Shown in pieces: positions 28,751-37,101 of a stretch of DNA of 64,000 bases (its first letter is position 1; every line of letters begins with the position of its first letter). The stretch is from CAXMST01 sp963700785 (GTDB taxonomy: Bacteria; Actinomycetota; Thermoleophilia; Solirubrobacterales; 70-9): NCBI GenBank assembly GCA_963700785.1, contig CAVOYZ010000018.1, positions 17,410 through 81,409 of the forward strand, given 5' to 3'. The position numbers and the translations under genes were made by a program. A model generated the notes under the pieces. That model ran no database searches, had not been told where the DNA came from, and was given only the letters and a program-made list of their open reading frames with translations.

Positions 28751-30112
28751 CTACGGCGAGGCCGGCCCCGGGAGGGCGCGGGCGGTGATCACGGCGGACC
28801 GCGCTGAGTCGGGGCTGAGCCGGAACTCGTCGGAGACGGCGACCCCGGCGACCCAGGCGATCCGCTCGTCGGCAACCAGGACCGGGAGCCGGTGCCGGAG
28901 CGAGCGCGGCACGCCGTGATCGGTGAACAGGTCCTGGAGCGACTTCGTCCCCGCCAGGCCGAGCGGCCGGATCCGATCGCCCTCGCGCCAGCAGCGGATC
29001 TCGACCTCGGCGCCGAGCCGCTCCGCGTCGAGCGTCGCCAGCTCCGGCCCCTCCGGCTCGAGGTCGCCGCCGGCGAGCGTCGCCTTGATCTCCCAGTCGC
29101 CGTAGCGGGTGCTGCCGGGGATCGTCAGCCGCACCGCCTCGGGCAGGGGTCGCTCGCCGCCTGCAGCGAAGCGGACGGTCCCCGCTTCGGCGACCGCCGT
29201 CAGCCCGCGACCGAGCTCGACGACGCCGCCCTCGGGGTCGGCGGCGAGGCGCATGATCTCCCCCGCCCTGGCGCGGCCGATCCGCACGGGGCGGCCGCCG
29301 GCAACGGACTCGGCGAGCGCGGTCAGCACCGCTCGCCGGAGCGCCGGGGCCATCGTCACGAGCTCCTCGTGGCGGATCGGAGCGCCGGCGGCGGAGCCGG
29401 CCGCCGCGATCGCGTCTCCGGCCAGCTCGCGGATCAGCTCCGCGTCCTCGACCAGCTCGGCGCGGGTCTCGGCTGCGTTGCGCTCGAACTCGGGGCCGAT
29501 CTCCTCGAGCAGCGGCACGATCTCGGCGCGAATCCGGTTGCGCGCGAAGAGCGGCAGCGCGTTCGACGGGTCGTCGGCGAACGGCAGGCTGCCAGCGGAT
29601 GCGACCCGCCGGGTCCGCTCCCGCGAGAGCCCGAGCATCGGCCTGACAACGCGACCGTTGCGCTCGGCCAACCCGAGCAGCGCCCGCGAGCCCGGTGAGA
29701 CCGCGAGCCGGTAGAGCAGGGTCTCGGCAAGGTCGGTGCGGGTGTGACCGGTGGCGATCCAATCGGCCCGGAGCCTGGCGCGAAGCCGCTCCGCCGCCTC
29801 GTAGCGCAGCGTCCGCGCCCGGCCCTGGAGATTGCCGCCCTCGATCGTGGGCCGCTCGATGTGCAGATCGATGCGCAGCTTGGCGCAGAGCGCGCGGGCC
29901 GCCTCCTCGCCGCGGGCCGCCGACTCGGTCAGCCCGTAGTTCAGGTGTACCGCCGAGACCGACTGCGGACCACAGATCCGCACCACGGCGTCGGCCAGAC
30001 AGGCGGAGTCGGCACCGCCGGAGAGCATCACGACGCCGTCGCTGCCGCGGGCGATCAGGCCCGATGCCGCAACCTCGCCGGCGAGGTCTTGCAGGGCTTC
30101 AGAATCCGTCAT
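28751..30112 (-). CDS. tilS: tRNA(Ile)-lysidine synthetase
   Basis: TilS modifies C34 of the AUA-decoding tRNA-Ile to lysidine. The PP-loop is VVMLSGGADSACLADAV (residues about 27-43), followed by ATGHTRTDLAETLLYRL and the TilS-specific RNRIRAEIVPLLEEIGPEFERN. The C-terminal RCWREGDRIRPLGLAGTKSLQDLFTDHGVPRSLR is the usual tRNA-binding domain. The length is 453 residues. It heads tilS-hpt-ftsH. A TATGAT box lies eight bases before the ATG. Confidence 0.95.
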   Translation of the reverse strand: MTDSEALQDLAGEVAASGLIARGSDGVVMLSGGADSACLADAVVRICGPQSVSAVHLNYGLTESAARGEEAARALCAKLRIDLHIERPTIEGGNLQGRARTLRYEAAERLRARLRADWIATGHTRTDLAETLLYRLAVSPGSRALLGLAERNGRVVRPMLGLSRERTRRVASAGSLPFADDPSNALPLFARNRIRAEIVPLLEEIGPEFERNAAETRAELVEDAELIRELAGDAIAAAGSAAGAPIRHEELVTMAPALRRAVLTALAESVAGGRPVRIGRARAGEIMRLAADPEGGVVELGRGLTAVAEAGTVRFAAGGERPLPEAVRLTIPGSTRYGDWEIKATLAGGDLEPEGPELATLDAERLGAEVEIRCWREGDRIRPLGLAGTKSLQDLFTDHGVPRSLRHRLPVLVADERIAWVAGVAVSDEFRLSPDSARSAVITARALPGPASP

Positions 30113-30120
30113 CGGCGACG

Positions 30121-30126
30121 ATCATA
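30121..30126 (-). promoter_or_regulatory. -10 element TATGAT eight bases before tilS (possible leaderless mRNA)
   Basis: TATGAT on the minus strand is near-consensus and is followed by eight bases and the tilS ATG, with no Shine-Dalgarno sequence. Confidence 0.5.
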
Positions 30127-30160
30127 GGCCGCGGCGAGGCGGCCCTCGGCAGCCGCAGGC

Positions 30161-31387
30161 TCAGTCCGAGGCCGAGGGGCGAACCGCGACGAACAGCTCG
30201 GTCGGCTCCGGGAAGCCCTTCAGATCGACCGCCCCGATCGGCTCGAACTCGACCAGATCCGAGGAGCCGACCTCGTCGACGAGGCCGCTGGTGACGAGCA
30301 CCTCGCCCGCCATCGCCCGGGCGACGATCCGGTGGGTCAGGTTGACGTCCCGACCGTAGTAGTCGCCGTCCCGGTAGACGGCACGACCGAAGTGGAGGCC
30401 GGCGCGCGGCCGCGGGCGCTCGGTGAACAGGGTGAGGAAGCCGACCGCCCAGTCGACCAGCATCGCCGGGTCGGGCGAGACGACCATCACCTCGTCGCCG
30501 ATCGTCTTCACGATCGTCGCCTCGACCGGGAGCGTCGCCTCGACCGTCTCGACGAACCGCTCGACCAGATCGAGCGCCTCGACGTCTCCCTGCTCCTCCA
30601 TATATCTGGTGAAGCCGGTCAGGTCGACGAAGCAGAACGCCATCGAGACGGTCCCGGCCGCCTTGCGATCGAGGCCGAGGTCCGACTCCATGTGGCCGAC
30701 GACGTCCTGCTCGAGGTAGTGCCGCAGGTAGCGCTTGTGGACGTAGTCGGTGACCGGGGCCATCGCGGGGAAGAGACGCTCGGCGAGGGCGCTCATCTCC
30801 TCGGCCATCTCGAGCGGCGGCATCCCATCCTCGATCAGCGGCTCGTGCACGTAGAGGTGGAAGAGGCGCACCTCGGCCTCGGCGATCCGCCGCATCGACT
30901 GCGCGTAGACCCGGATCAGCTGCAGCAGGGCGACCAGCGGCAGCCCCGAGTTCAGCACCTGCTTGATGATCCGCATCGCCTCGAGGTCATCCTCCGAAAG
31001 CCGATCCGCGTTCGCGACCGGCACCCCGAGCAGCGTCATCACCCGCTCGACGAGCTCGTCCTCGAGGCCGAGCAGCTCAGCCGCCTCGCGGCGGGGACGC
31101 CCGCGCTCCGGCGAGGGGAGCAGATCCTCGACGTAGCCGAAGGCCAGCCGGCCGTCGCGGACGGCGCCGCGGATCTCACGCAGCGAATAGCCGCGGTCGC
31201 GCATCCTCGCGACGACCCGCGCCTGGGCGGCCGCCGCCGGAGTCCATTGCCCGCGCCGGATCGGGATCACCCGCTCCGCCGCCCAGCGCTTCAGCGTCGA
31301 CTGCGATACACCGGCCCGCCGGGCCGCCTCGCGCAGCGAGATCGCGCCCGGGCCCGAGCCCCCGGCGCCCGGCCCGGGCTCAGCCAA
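30161..31387 (-). CDS. MerR-type HTH fused to class III adenylate/guanylate cyclase
   Basis: A 408-residue protein. Residues about 18-85 form a MerR-like winged helix (ISLREAARRAGVSQSTLKRWAAERVIPIRRGQW ending in a recognition wing). A helical linker follows (about 90-245), then a class III cyclase domain. The cyclase keeps the residues needed for activity: metal Asp in FCFVDLTGFT, Lys and second Asp in VKTIGDEVMVV, and Asn/Arg in DVNLTHRI. The TTG start at 31387 overlaps the end of the acyltransferase gene and follows a GGGGG stretch. This may be a DNA-binding protein controlled by, or producing, a cyclic nucleotide; the regulated genes are unknown. Confidence 0.82.
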   Translation of the reverse strand: MAEPGPGAGGSGPGAISLREAARRAGVSQSTLKRWAAERVIPIRRGQWTPAAAAQARVVARMRDRGYSLREIRGAVRDGRLAFGYVEDLLPSPERGRPRREAAELLGLEDELVERVMTLLGVPVANADRLSEDDLEAMRIIKQVLNSGLPLVALLQLIRVYAQSMRRIAEAEVRLFHLYVHEPLIEDGMPPLEMAEEMSALAERLFPAMAPVTDYVHKRYLRHYLEQDVVGHMESDLGLDRKAAGTVSMAFCFVDLTGFTRYMEEQGDVEALDLVERFVETVEATLPVEATIVKTIGDEVMVVSPDPAMLVDWAVGFLTLFTERPRPRAGLHFGRAVYRDGDYYGRDVNLTHRIVARAMAGEVLVTSGLVDEVGSSDLVEFEPIGAVDLKGFPEPTELFVAVRPSASD

Positions 31388-32348
31388 AGGGGGACCCCCG
31401 CGCGGCGAGGTTCTCGGCGAGCTTGCCCTGGATCGTCTCGCGGACGTGCTCGGAGAGCTCGAGCACCAATCGCCGATCCTCGGCCGCCTCGGGCGGGTAG
31501 CCGGAGAGGTCGATCGGCTCACAGAACTCGATCCGCCAGCGCGAGGGCAGCGGGATCAGGCCGAGCGGGCCGAGCCACGGGAAGGTCGGCGTGATCGGCA
31601 CGAACGGCGCCCCGATCGCCCGCGCCACGGCCGAGGCGTCGGCGATCATCGGATAGATCTCCTCGGAGCCGACGACGGCGATCGGAACGATCGGCGATCC
31701 GGTCCGCAGCGCCACCTCGACGAAGCCGCCGCGACCGAATCGCTGCAACCGGTAGCGCTCGCTGAACGGCTTGCCGGTCCCCTTCGCACCCTCGGGAAAG
31801 ACCATCATCAGGTCGTCGGACTCGAGGATCCTGATCGCGTTGAAGGGACTTGCCGGTACGCCTCCGACCCTGCGAATGAACGGGGCGACGAACGGCAGCG
31901 TGAAGGCCCAGTCGAGGACCATGAACCGGGGCCAGCGGGGCAGCGGATGCTCCCTCATGATCGCGCCGGTGATCATCGCCGCGTCGAAGGGGAACAGGGA
32001 GCCGGCGTGGTTGGCGACCAGCATCGCCCGCCCGTGGGTCGGCACGTTGCCGGCGCCCGAGGCGCGGACCCGCCACCAGCGCTCGTAGAGGAACTCGAAG
32101 AACGGGTAGGCGGCCTCGGCGAACTCCTCGTCGAACCCCCATTCGTCCTCGTGGTAGTCGCCGCGCAGCCTCGCCGCCATCCGCGCGACCGAGTTGCGCA
32201 GCGACGGCGGCAGCGCGCCGGCCGCATCCTCGGCGGCGACGATCGGATCGGCCCCGATCTCGATTCGGTGCCGGAGCGTCTGCATGAAGTCGATCCCGGC
32301 AGCGGCGGCGGCCGGGCGCGAGCGGGTGTCGCTGCCCGCGGCGCTCAC
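31380..32348 (-). CDS. 1-acyl-glycerol-3-phosphate acyltransferase-like protein (PlsC family)
   Basis: A 322-residue member of the LPLAT/PlsC family. The catalytic block I is VANHAGSLFPFD (NHx4-5D), and block III is MVFPEGAKGTGKPFSERYRLQRFGRGGFVEVAL. The family transfers acyl chains to lysophospholipid-type acceptors at the membrane. The GTG start overlaps the epimerase stop (GTGA), so epimerase, acyltransferase and cyclase-MerR form one coupled operon. The actual acceptor is unknown. Confidence 0.85.
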   Translation of the reverse strand: MSAAGSDTRSRPAAAAAGIDFMQTLRHRIEIGADPIVAAEDAAGALPPSLRNSVARMAARLRGDYHEDEWGFDEEFAEAAYPFFEFLYERWWRVRASGAGNVPTHGRAMLVANHAGSLFPFDAAMITGAIMREHPLPRWPRFMVLDWAFTLPFVAPFIRRVGGVPASPFNAIRILESDDLMMVFPEGAKGTGKPFSERYRLQRFGRGGFVEVALRTGSPIVPIAVVGSEEIYPMIADASAVARAIGAPFVPITPTFPWLGPLGLIPLPSRWRIEFCEPIDLSGYPPEAAEDRRLVLELSEHVRETIQGKLAENLAARGSPFG

Positions 32349-33367
32349 CGCGGGTCCCCGACGAGCCTGCCGACGGCCGTCGCCAGGGCCGGAGCCGGCG
32401 CGATCGCCGGCCCGGGCGTGCGGCGGGCGAAGCGGCGCACGGCGCCGACCGCGTCGAAGCGCGGCTCGAAGCCGAGCTCCTCACGAAGCCGGCGATTGTC
32501 GACCCCGCGCCCGTAACGCAGCAGCCGGACCAGCTCTCGATCGGGATCGCCGATCCCGAGCCGTCCGCCGACGGCGGACAGGGCCGGCCCGAACAGCGGG
32601 TGCGCGAGCGGCAGCTCGGTCCGCCCGGCGATCCGGATCGCCCGCCTCAGCGAGACCGAGCCGGACGGCGCGACGTTGACGGCGCCGCTGACCGGGTTCA
32701 GCGTCGCGACCCGCAGGGCCTCCGTCGCGTCGCCCGGATGCAGCATCTGCAGCCGGGGATCGAAGCCGAGCTGGGTCGGCACCAGCGGCAGCGAGAGCAG
32801 CCGCGACAGCGGCGTGTCGAGCCCCGGCCCGAGCTCGGGCTGATACCGCAGCATGCAGCAGGTCAGCTGCGGGTGGCGATCGGCGAAGTTCTCGAAGTAC
32901 GCCTCGAGCTCGCCGATGTCCCGCTGCAGGCGGCTGCGGAGGGGAAAGCTGCGCGCCATCTCCTCGCTGAAGAACGACGGCGCCCCCGGATCGGAGCCGT
33001 AGATCGCGGCCGACCCTCGTACCACGACCCGCTCGAGCGCCTCGCAGCGCTCGCAGGCCGCGAGCAACTGCAGGGTGGCGATCAGGTTGATGTCGTGCAG
33101 CGCCCGGGCGGGGCTGCCCGGCTCCGGACGCCGGCGGATGCCGCAGTGAACGAGGGTGTCGATCCCCGTCATCGGCAGCAGCCGGCTCAGGGCCGGGCTG
33201 CGGATGTCGACCTCGATCAGCTCCGTCCGCTCGAGGGCGACCGCCGGCGCGGTCGTGTCGAGACCGAAGATCCGCTCGACGGCGGGATCGAGGGCGAGGC
33301 GGCGGGCGAGCTCGGTTCCCCAGTGGCCGGCGATGCCCGCGATCGCGATCCGGCGGCCCTCAGGCAC
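32345..33367 (-). CDS. NAD-dependent epimerase/dehydratase family protein (extended SDR)
   Basis: A 340-residue protein with the Rossmann start RRIAIAGIAGHWGTELARRL, the VEVDIRSPAL-like second strand (LIEVDIRSP), the VVVRGSAAIYGSDPG strand, and a C-terminal domain with LREELGFEPRFDAVGAVRRFA, typical of nucleotide-sugar epimerase-like SDRs. The usual Tyr-x3-Lys is not obvious. GTG 33367 overlaps the stop of the coiled-coil gene upstream by eight bases. In actinobacteria such genes often sit with PlsC-type acyltransferases; the substrate is unknown. Confidence 0.8.
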   Translation of the reverse strand: MPEGRRIAIAGIAGHWGTELARRLALDPAVERIFGLDTTAPAVALERTELIEVDIRSPALSRLLPMTGIDTLVHCGIRRRPEPGSPARALHDINLIATLQLLAACERCEALERVVVRGSAAIYGSDPGAPSFFSEEMARSFPLRSRLQRDIGELEAYFENFADRHPQLTCCMLRYQPELGPGLDTPLSRLLSLPLVPTQLGFDPRLQMLHPGDATEALRVATLNPVSGAVNVAPSGSVSLRRAIRIAGRTELPLAHPLFGPALSAVGGRLGIGDPDRELVRLLRYGRGVDNRRLREELGFEPRFDAVGAVRRFARRTPGPAIAPAPALATAVGRLVGDPR

Positions 33368-33842
33368 CGGAATCGGCCTCTTCCGTTCTATTCTCAGGCT
33401 CGACCTTAGGGTTAGACTCCTCCCCGGGGCCCGCCTCCCGGCGGAGGATTCGCTCGAGATCTCCAAGCCTGCCCTCGATCGCCGCGAGCCGCTCGCCGAG
33501 GACCCCGAGGTCGTCGCGGTCGGCGATCCGGAGCTCGGCGATCGCGTCCGCGAGCCGCTGGCCCGCCTCCTCCCCGCGCCTGGCAACCTGATCCCGCGCC
33601 GCCTCGGCCCGCTTGCCGACCTCGTCGCGCGCCGCGCCCCCGCGCCGGCCGAGCTGCTCGCGCGCCTCCTCACCGCGTCGCGCAACCTCGTCGAGCAGAT
33701 CGCGGGCCCGCTGCCTCGTCTCGGAGGCCGATCCGGCCGTCGCCGAGAGGGTCCGCTCGACCGCTGATCTCAGCGCCTCGCCGGTGCGCTCGGGCGGGGG
33801 CCCGCCCTCGGAGCGCCGCTTCTCGGGATCGTCGCTGTCCAC
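33360..33842 (-). CDS. Ala/Arg/Glu-rich coiled-coil protein, unknown function
   Basis: A 160-residue, highly charged protein predicted to be almost entirely helical, with heptad-like ARRGEEAREQLGRRG-type repeats (about residues 40-95) and a second coiled coil (LGVLGERLAAIEGRLGDLERIL). It has no Cys or Trp and no membrane segment. Its make-up is reminiscent of phasin or apolipoprotein-like amphipathic proteins, but I do not recognise a family. The GTG start at 33842 has a TAAGCT box seven bases upstream. It is the first gene of the run with the epimerase and acyltransferase, which may hint at a membrane-surface or lipid link. Confidence 0.65.
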   Translation of the reverse strand: MDSDDPEKRRSEGGPPPERTGEALRSAVERTLSATAGSASETRQRARDLLDEVARRGEEAREQLGRRGGAARDEVGKRAEAARDQVARRGEEAGQRLADAIAELRIADRDDLGVLGERLAAIEGRLGDLERILRREAGPGEESNPKVEPENRTEEADSGA

Positions 33843-33849
33843 AGGGCGC

Positions 33850-33855
33850 AGCTTA
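33850..33855 (-). promoter_or_regulatory. -10 element TAAGCT seven bases before a GTG start
   Basis: TAAGCT on the minus strand ends seven bases before GTG 33842 of the coiled-coil gene, with no ribosome site between. It is another case of the leaderless-type spacing. Confidence 0.45.
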
Positions 33856-34022
33856 GTAGCCCGCGAGCGCCCTCCCCCGGCTCGCCGTCGCACTGCCCGG
33901 CGGTCGCCGCCGAGGCGGCGGCCGCGGCGTCCGTCACCCGACGGTCGCCCCCGGGGGCGGCGGCTGCACGATCGCTTGCGAGCGGCCCCGACCCGACCCT
34001 CGCCGGCCCCTCGGGCTAAAGG

Positions 34023-34328
34023 TCAACTCGAGGGTTTGTCCGACCCCTGGCGGCGGCCCAGCTCGCGGGTCATCAGGTCGATCTGGTCCTCGAGCTGCTC
34101 GACCCGGTCGGAGAGCGAGCGGATCCTCCGGGTGAGCCGGTCGACGTCTCCGGCGCTGGCGACGTCAAGCGCTGCCAGGGCCTTCTTTTGCGCCTGCATC
34201 GCGGACTCACCGGCACCCAGCGCCCGGCCCATCGCCTGGCTGAACAGCGGGTTCTCGAGCAGCGCCTGGGCGAGCTCGCCGAGGGCCTCCTCGCCCCTCG
34301 CACGGATCCCCGGATCGTCCTCGCTCAT
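34023..34328 (-). CDS. Small phasin-like coiled-coil protein
   Basis: A 101-residue protein: an amphipathic N-terminal helix (GEEALGELAQALLENPLFSQAMGRAL), then a linker and a coiled coil (DVDRLTRRIRSLSDRVEQLEDQIDLMTREL). The layout resembles small phasin-like or polyhydroxyalkanoate-granule-associated proteins of actinobacteria, but no PHA genes are nearby, so the role is open. The ATG at 34328 has AGGAG ten bases upstream. About 180 bp of non-coding, very GC-rich DNA separate it from the next coiled-coil gene. Confidence 0.7.
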   Translation of the reverse strand: MSEDDPGIRARGEEALGELAQALLENPLFSQAMGRALGAGESAMQAQKKALAALDVASAGDVDRLTRRIRSLSDRVEQLEDQIDLMTRELGRRQGSDKPSS

Positions 34329-34577
34329 TGCGCGTTTTCTCCTCTCGCAGCGGACAGCTCCCGTCAAGGTAGCTGAAGCACGGCGATAACCCGCATGTTC
34401 ACGGCTTAAGCTGTCGCCTGAAGCTGCCGACAAGGAGCGCAGATTGCTCCCGCCGGCCCCTGATTGCATTCCGCCCCTCAGATGGATAGGTTTCCGCCTA
34501 CACCGCAGAGAGGAACCGGGCCAGAGCATTAGCATTGGCGGCGGGACATCTTCTTTCGGACAGGGCAGACAGAGAAT
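34329..34577. other. Divergent intergenic region upstream of the wall hydrolase, structured leader possible
   Basis: This 249-nt stretch has lower GC than its surroundings and no coding frame. It contains a GGAGC/GCTCC hairpin and a GCTTAAGC palindrome on the plus side. I compared it with the c-di-AMP (ydaO) riboswitch because of the cell-wall hydrolase downstream: a GAGAGGAACCG run is suggestive, but the GGGGTGAA core is missing, so I do not call a riboswitch. Confidence 0.4.
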
Positions 34578-37013
34578 ATGAAGAACAGGCTCCTAATCAC
34601 CTTCGCGCTGGGCGTTCTCGGCGCGATCTGTGCTGCGGGGGTCGTCAGCGCCCAGTCCGACTCGGTGCTCGGCGTCGGCAGCGCCGGCGTCTCGATCGAT
34701 CTGCCCGACGGCGGTAACCTGCCGCCGCTCGACGCCGACCTCCCCGCCTGTTCGAACACGGTCGACGACGACGAGGACGGCTTCATCGACCTCGAGGACC
34801 CGGAGTGCGATGGGCCGGCCGACACCGACGAGACCGCCGAGGCCAAGCCCCCCGGCACGGGCGAGCAGCCCGACCTCCCCCCGACGCCCGGCGGCGGCGG
34901 TGGTGGGCCGTTCGACGAGCAGGGCACCGACAAGGGCGGCGCCAAGCAGGACCCATCGAAGCTTCCCGACGTCGGCAACCCGTTCAAGGACAAGGACGGC
35001 AAGCCCGCCAAGAAGGACGCATCGAAGAAGGACGAGAAGGGCGGCGGCGACTCGGGTCAGGACGAGCCCCCCGAGATCCGCAAGCCCGACGGAACGCCGA
35101 CCAACTCGAACCCCTCGGTCAGCGTCGCTCCCTTCGGCCCCGCCCCGATCGGCGTCCCGAACTTCATCATCGACCAGTTCACGATCCCGCCGTTCCTGCT
35201 CCCGATCTACCAGGCCTGCGGCACCCAGTACGGGATCCCCTGGCAGGTGCTCGCTTCGATCAACCGGATCGAGACCGCGTTCGGCACCAACCTCAACGTC
35301 TCCTCGGCGGGGGCCCGCGGCTGGATGCAGTTCATGCCGCCGACCTGGGAGGCCTACGGGGTCGATGCCAACCAGGACGGTCGCAAGGACCCCTACAACC
35401 CGGTCGACGCGATCTGCGGCGCCGCCCGCTACCTGAAGGCCTCCGGCGGCGAGACGGACCTGCGGCGCGCGATCTTCGCCTACAACCACGCCGACTGGTA
35501 CGTCGACGAGGTCCTGCTCTACGCCCGCCAGTACGGCAAGCTGCCGAGCGCCGTGGTCGACTCGCTGACCGGCCTGACCGAGGGCGCGCACTTCCCGGTC
35601 GCCGCCAAGGCCCGCTACGCGGACGACATCTCCGAGCGCGCCGCCGCCCGCCGCTCGAAGCCCCAGAAGGGATCCGAGGGGAACGTCGCCGACGTGATCA
35701 GCGACTCGCCGACCCGACGCGGCATCGACATCTTCGCCAAGGAGGGCGCACCGCTGGTCGCCGTCAACGACGGAGTGATCCGCAAGATCGGCAAGAACGA
35801 TCGGCTCGGCCGCTTCATCATCGTCCGCGACGCCTACGGCAACGAGTTCACCTACGCGAACGTCGGCTCCGTCGCCAAGGTGATCCCGACCCCCAAGGAC
35901 CGCAAGCTCACCTCGGCGGACTTCAAGCTGGTCAGGCCGGGCGGGAAGAAGGGCAAGTCCTCTAGCGACGAGCCGAGCGCCCAGCGCGGCCCGACCGACA
36001 CCGAGGACTCGCGCCAGCGGCTGTTCGCGCTGCCGGAGCGGAAGGCCAACCGTGAGCGGGCCGACCTGACCGGCCAGCTCGACGAGTTGCTCGGCGAGAA
36101 GGCGGCCGACTTCGAGACCTACAAGGCCTACTTCACCGGCGTCGTCCAGTTCAACAGCAAGACGATGGACGCGCGCCCGATGCGCGAGGGATCGAAGGTC
36201 GTCGCCGGAACCGTGATCGGCAAGGTCGGCGCCGAGACCGACGGCGTCGCCTCCCACGTCCATTTCGCGATCGAGCCCGCCGGCCGCGGCTCACGGAAGA
36301 TCGACCCGAAGCCGATTCTCGACGGCTGGAAGCTGCTCGAGGCGACGGCGATCTACCGGGCCGAGGGCAAGAACCCCTTCAACCAGCGCGCGTCCGTCGG
36401 ACAGATCCTGCTGATGTCGAAGGGCCAGCTGCAGCAGCGCGTACTCAAGGACCCGCGGATCGAGCTCTACTCCTGTGGCCGCGACGACATCCGCACCGGC
36501 CAGGTCGACCGCCGGGTGCTCGCCTCGCTGGAGTACCTGTCGACCCGCGGCTTCCGGCCGACCGTCACCTCGCTGAAGTGCGGCCACAGCGTCTACACCA
36601 CCTCCGGCAACGTCTCGGCGCACTCGTCCGGCAACGCCGTCGACATCGCCCAGATCAACGGCATCCCGATCCTCGGCAACCAGGGTCGCGGCTCGATCAC
36701 CGAGGCGGTGATCACCGATCTGCTCAAGCTCCAGGGCTCGATGGAGCCGGCGCAGATCATCTCGCTGATGGAGATGGGTGGCCCGACCTTCGCGATGGGT
36801 GACCACGCCGACCACATCCACCTCGGCTTCACCCCGGTCCTCGGTCCCGGCGAGAAGTCGGGCCGCTACTCGAGCCTGCTCGAGCCCGGCCAGTGGGACA
36901 AGCTGCTCGACCGGATCGGCAGCCTCGATCAGCCCGAGGTGCCGATCAAGCCGTCGAGCTCCTCGCTGCCGGCCAAGAACAAGCGCGCGAGCCGGGCCCA
37001 CGCGGGCGAGTAG
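34578..37013 (+). CDS. Secreted three-domain cell wall hydrolase: lytic transglycosylase, M23-like and M15-like domains
   Basis: An 811-residue secreted protein. Order: signal peptide (1-25), an acidic calcium-loop-like segment (about 61-85), a Gly/Lys/Pro linker, a lytic transglycosylase domain (about 195-320, catalytic Glu232 in INRIETAFG, with ARGWMQFMPPTW), an M23/LytM-like domain split by an insert (about 378-590), and a C-terminal LAS/M15-like peptidase domain (about 640-765). The M15 zinc ligands are intact (His682, Asp689, His748 in SAHSSGNAVDI and DHADHIHLGF). The M23 domain keeps Asp384 and His560/His562 but has Arg380 where the first zinc His is expected, so it may be inactive. It stands alone, divergent from the small coiled-coil gene. 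Confidence 0.88.
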   Translation: MKNRLLITFALGVLGAICAAGVVSAQSDSVLGVGSAGVSIDLPDGGNLPPLDADLPACSNTVDDDEDGFIDLEDPECDGPADTDETAEAKPPGTGEQPDLPPTPGGGGGGPFDEQGTDKGGAKQDPSKLPDVGNPFKDKDGKPAKKDASKKDEKGGGDSGQDEPPEIRKPDGTPTNSNPSVSVAPFGPAPIGVPNFIIDQFTIPPFLLPIYQACGTQYGIPWQVLASINRIETAFGTNLNVSSAGARGWMQFMPPTWEAYGVDANQDGRKDPYNPVDAICGAARYLKASGGETDLRRAIFAYNHADWYVDEVLLYARQYGKLPSAVVDSLTGLTEGAHFPVAAKARYADDISERAAARRSKPQKGSEGNVADVISDSPTRRGIDIFAKEGAPLVAVNDGVIRKIGKNDRLGRFIIVRDAYGNEFTYANVGSVAKVIPTPKDRKLTSADFKLVRPGGKKGKSSSDEPSAQRGPTDTEDSRQRLFALPERKANRERADLTGQLDELLGEKAADFETYKAYFTGVVQFNSKTMDARPMREGSKVVAGTVIGKVGAETDGVASHVHFAIEPAGRGSRKIDPKPILDGWKLLEATAIYRAEGKNPFNQRASVGQILLMSKGQLQQRVLKDPRIELYSCGRDDIRTGQVDRRVLASLEYLSTRGFRPTVTSLKCGHSVYTTSGNVSAHSSGNAVDIAQINGIPILGNQGRGSITEAVITDLLKLQGSMEPAQIISLMEMGGPTFAMGDHADHIHLGFTPVLGPGEKSGRYSSLLEPGQWDKLLDRIGSLDQPEVPIKPSSSSLPAKNKRASRAHAGE

Positions 37014-37059
37014 CCGCGGTCGCCCCGGCGGACCGCCGGTTGGCTCACGGCGCGTCGCG

Positions 37060-37080
37060 CGGCTCCCCACAGCGGAGCCG
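37060..37080 (+). terminator. Possible terminator hairpin after the wall hydrolase
   Basis: A perfect 7-bp stem CGGCTCC/GGAGCCG with a 7-base loop, followed by TTGAT, lies 46 nt after the stop. The stem is short and there is no real T-tract. Confidence 0.4.
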
Positions 37081-37101
37081 TTGATCTAGGCTCGGCGACC
37101 G

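Noticed and set aside
34329..34577. c-di-AMP (ydaO) riboswitch before the wall hydrolase
   Set aside because: Attractive because DisA is encoded here and such riboswitches precede wall hydrolases in actinobacteria, and a GGAACCG run is present; but the GGGGTGAA core and the usual pseudoknot strands are missing.
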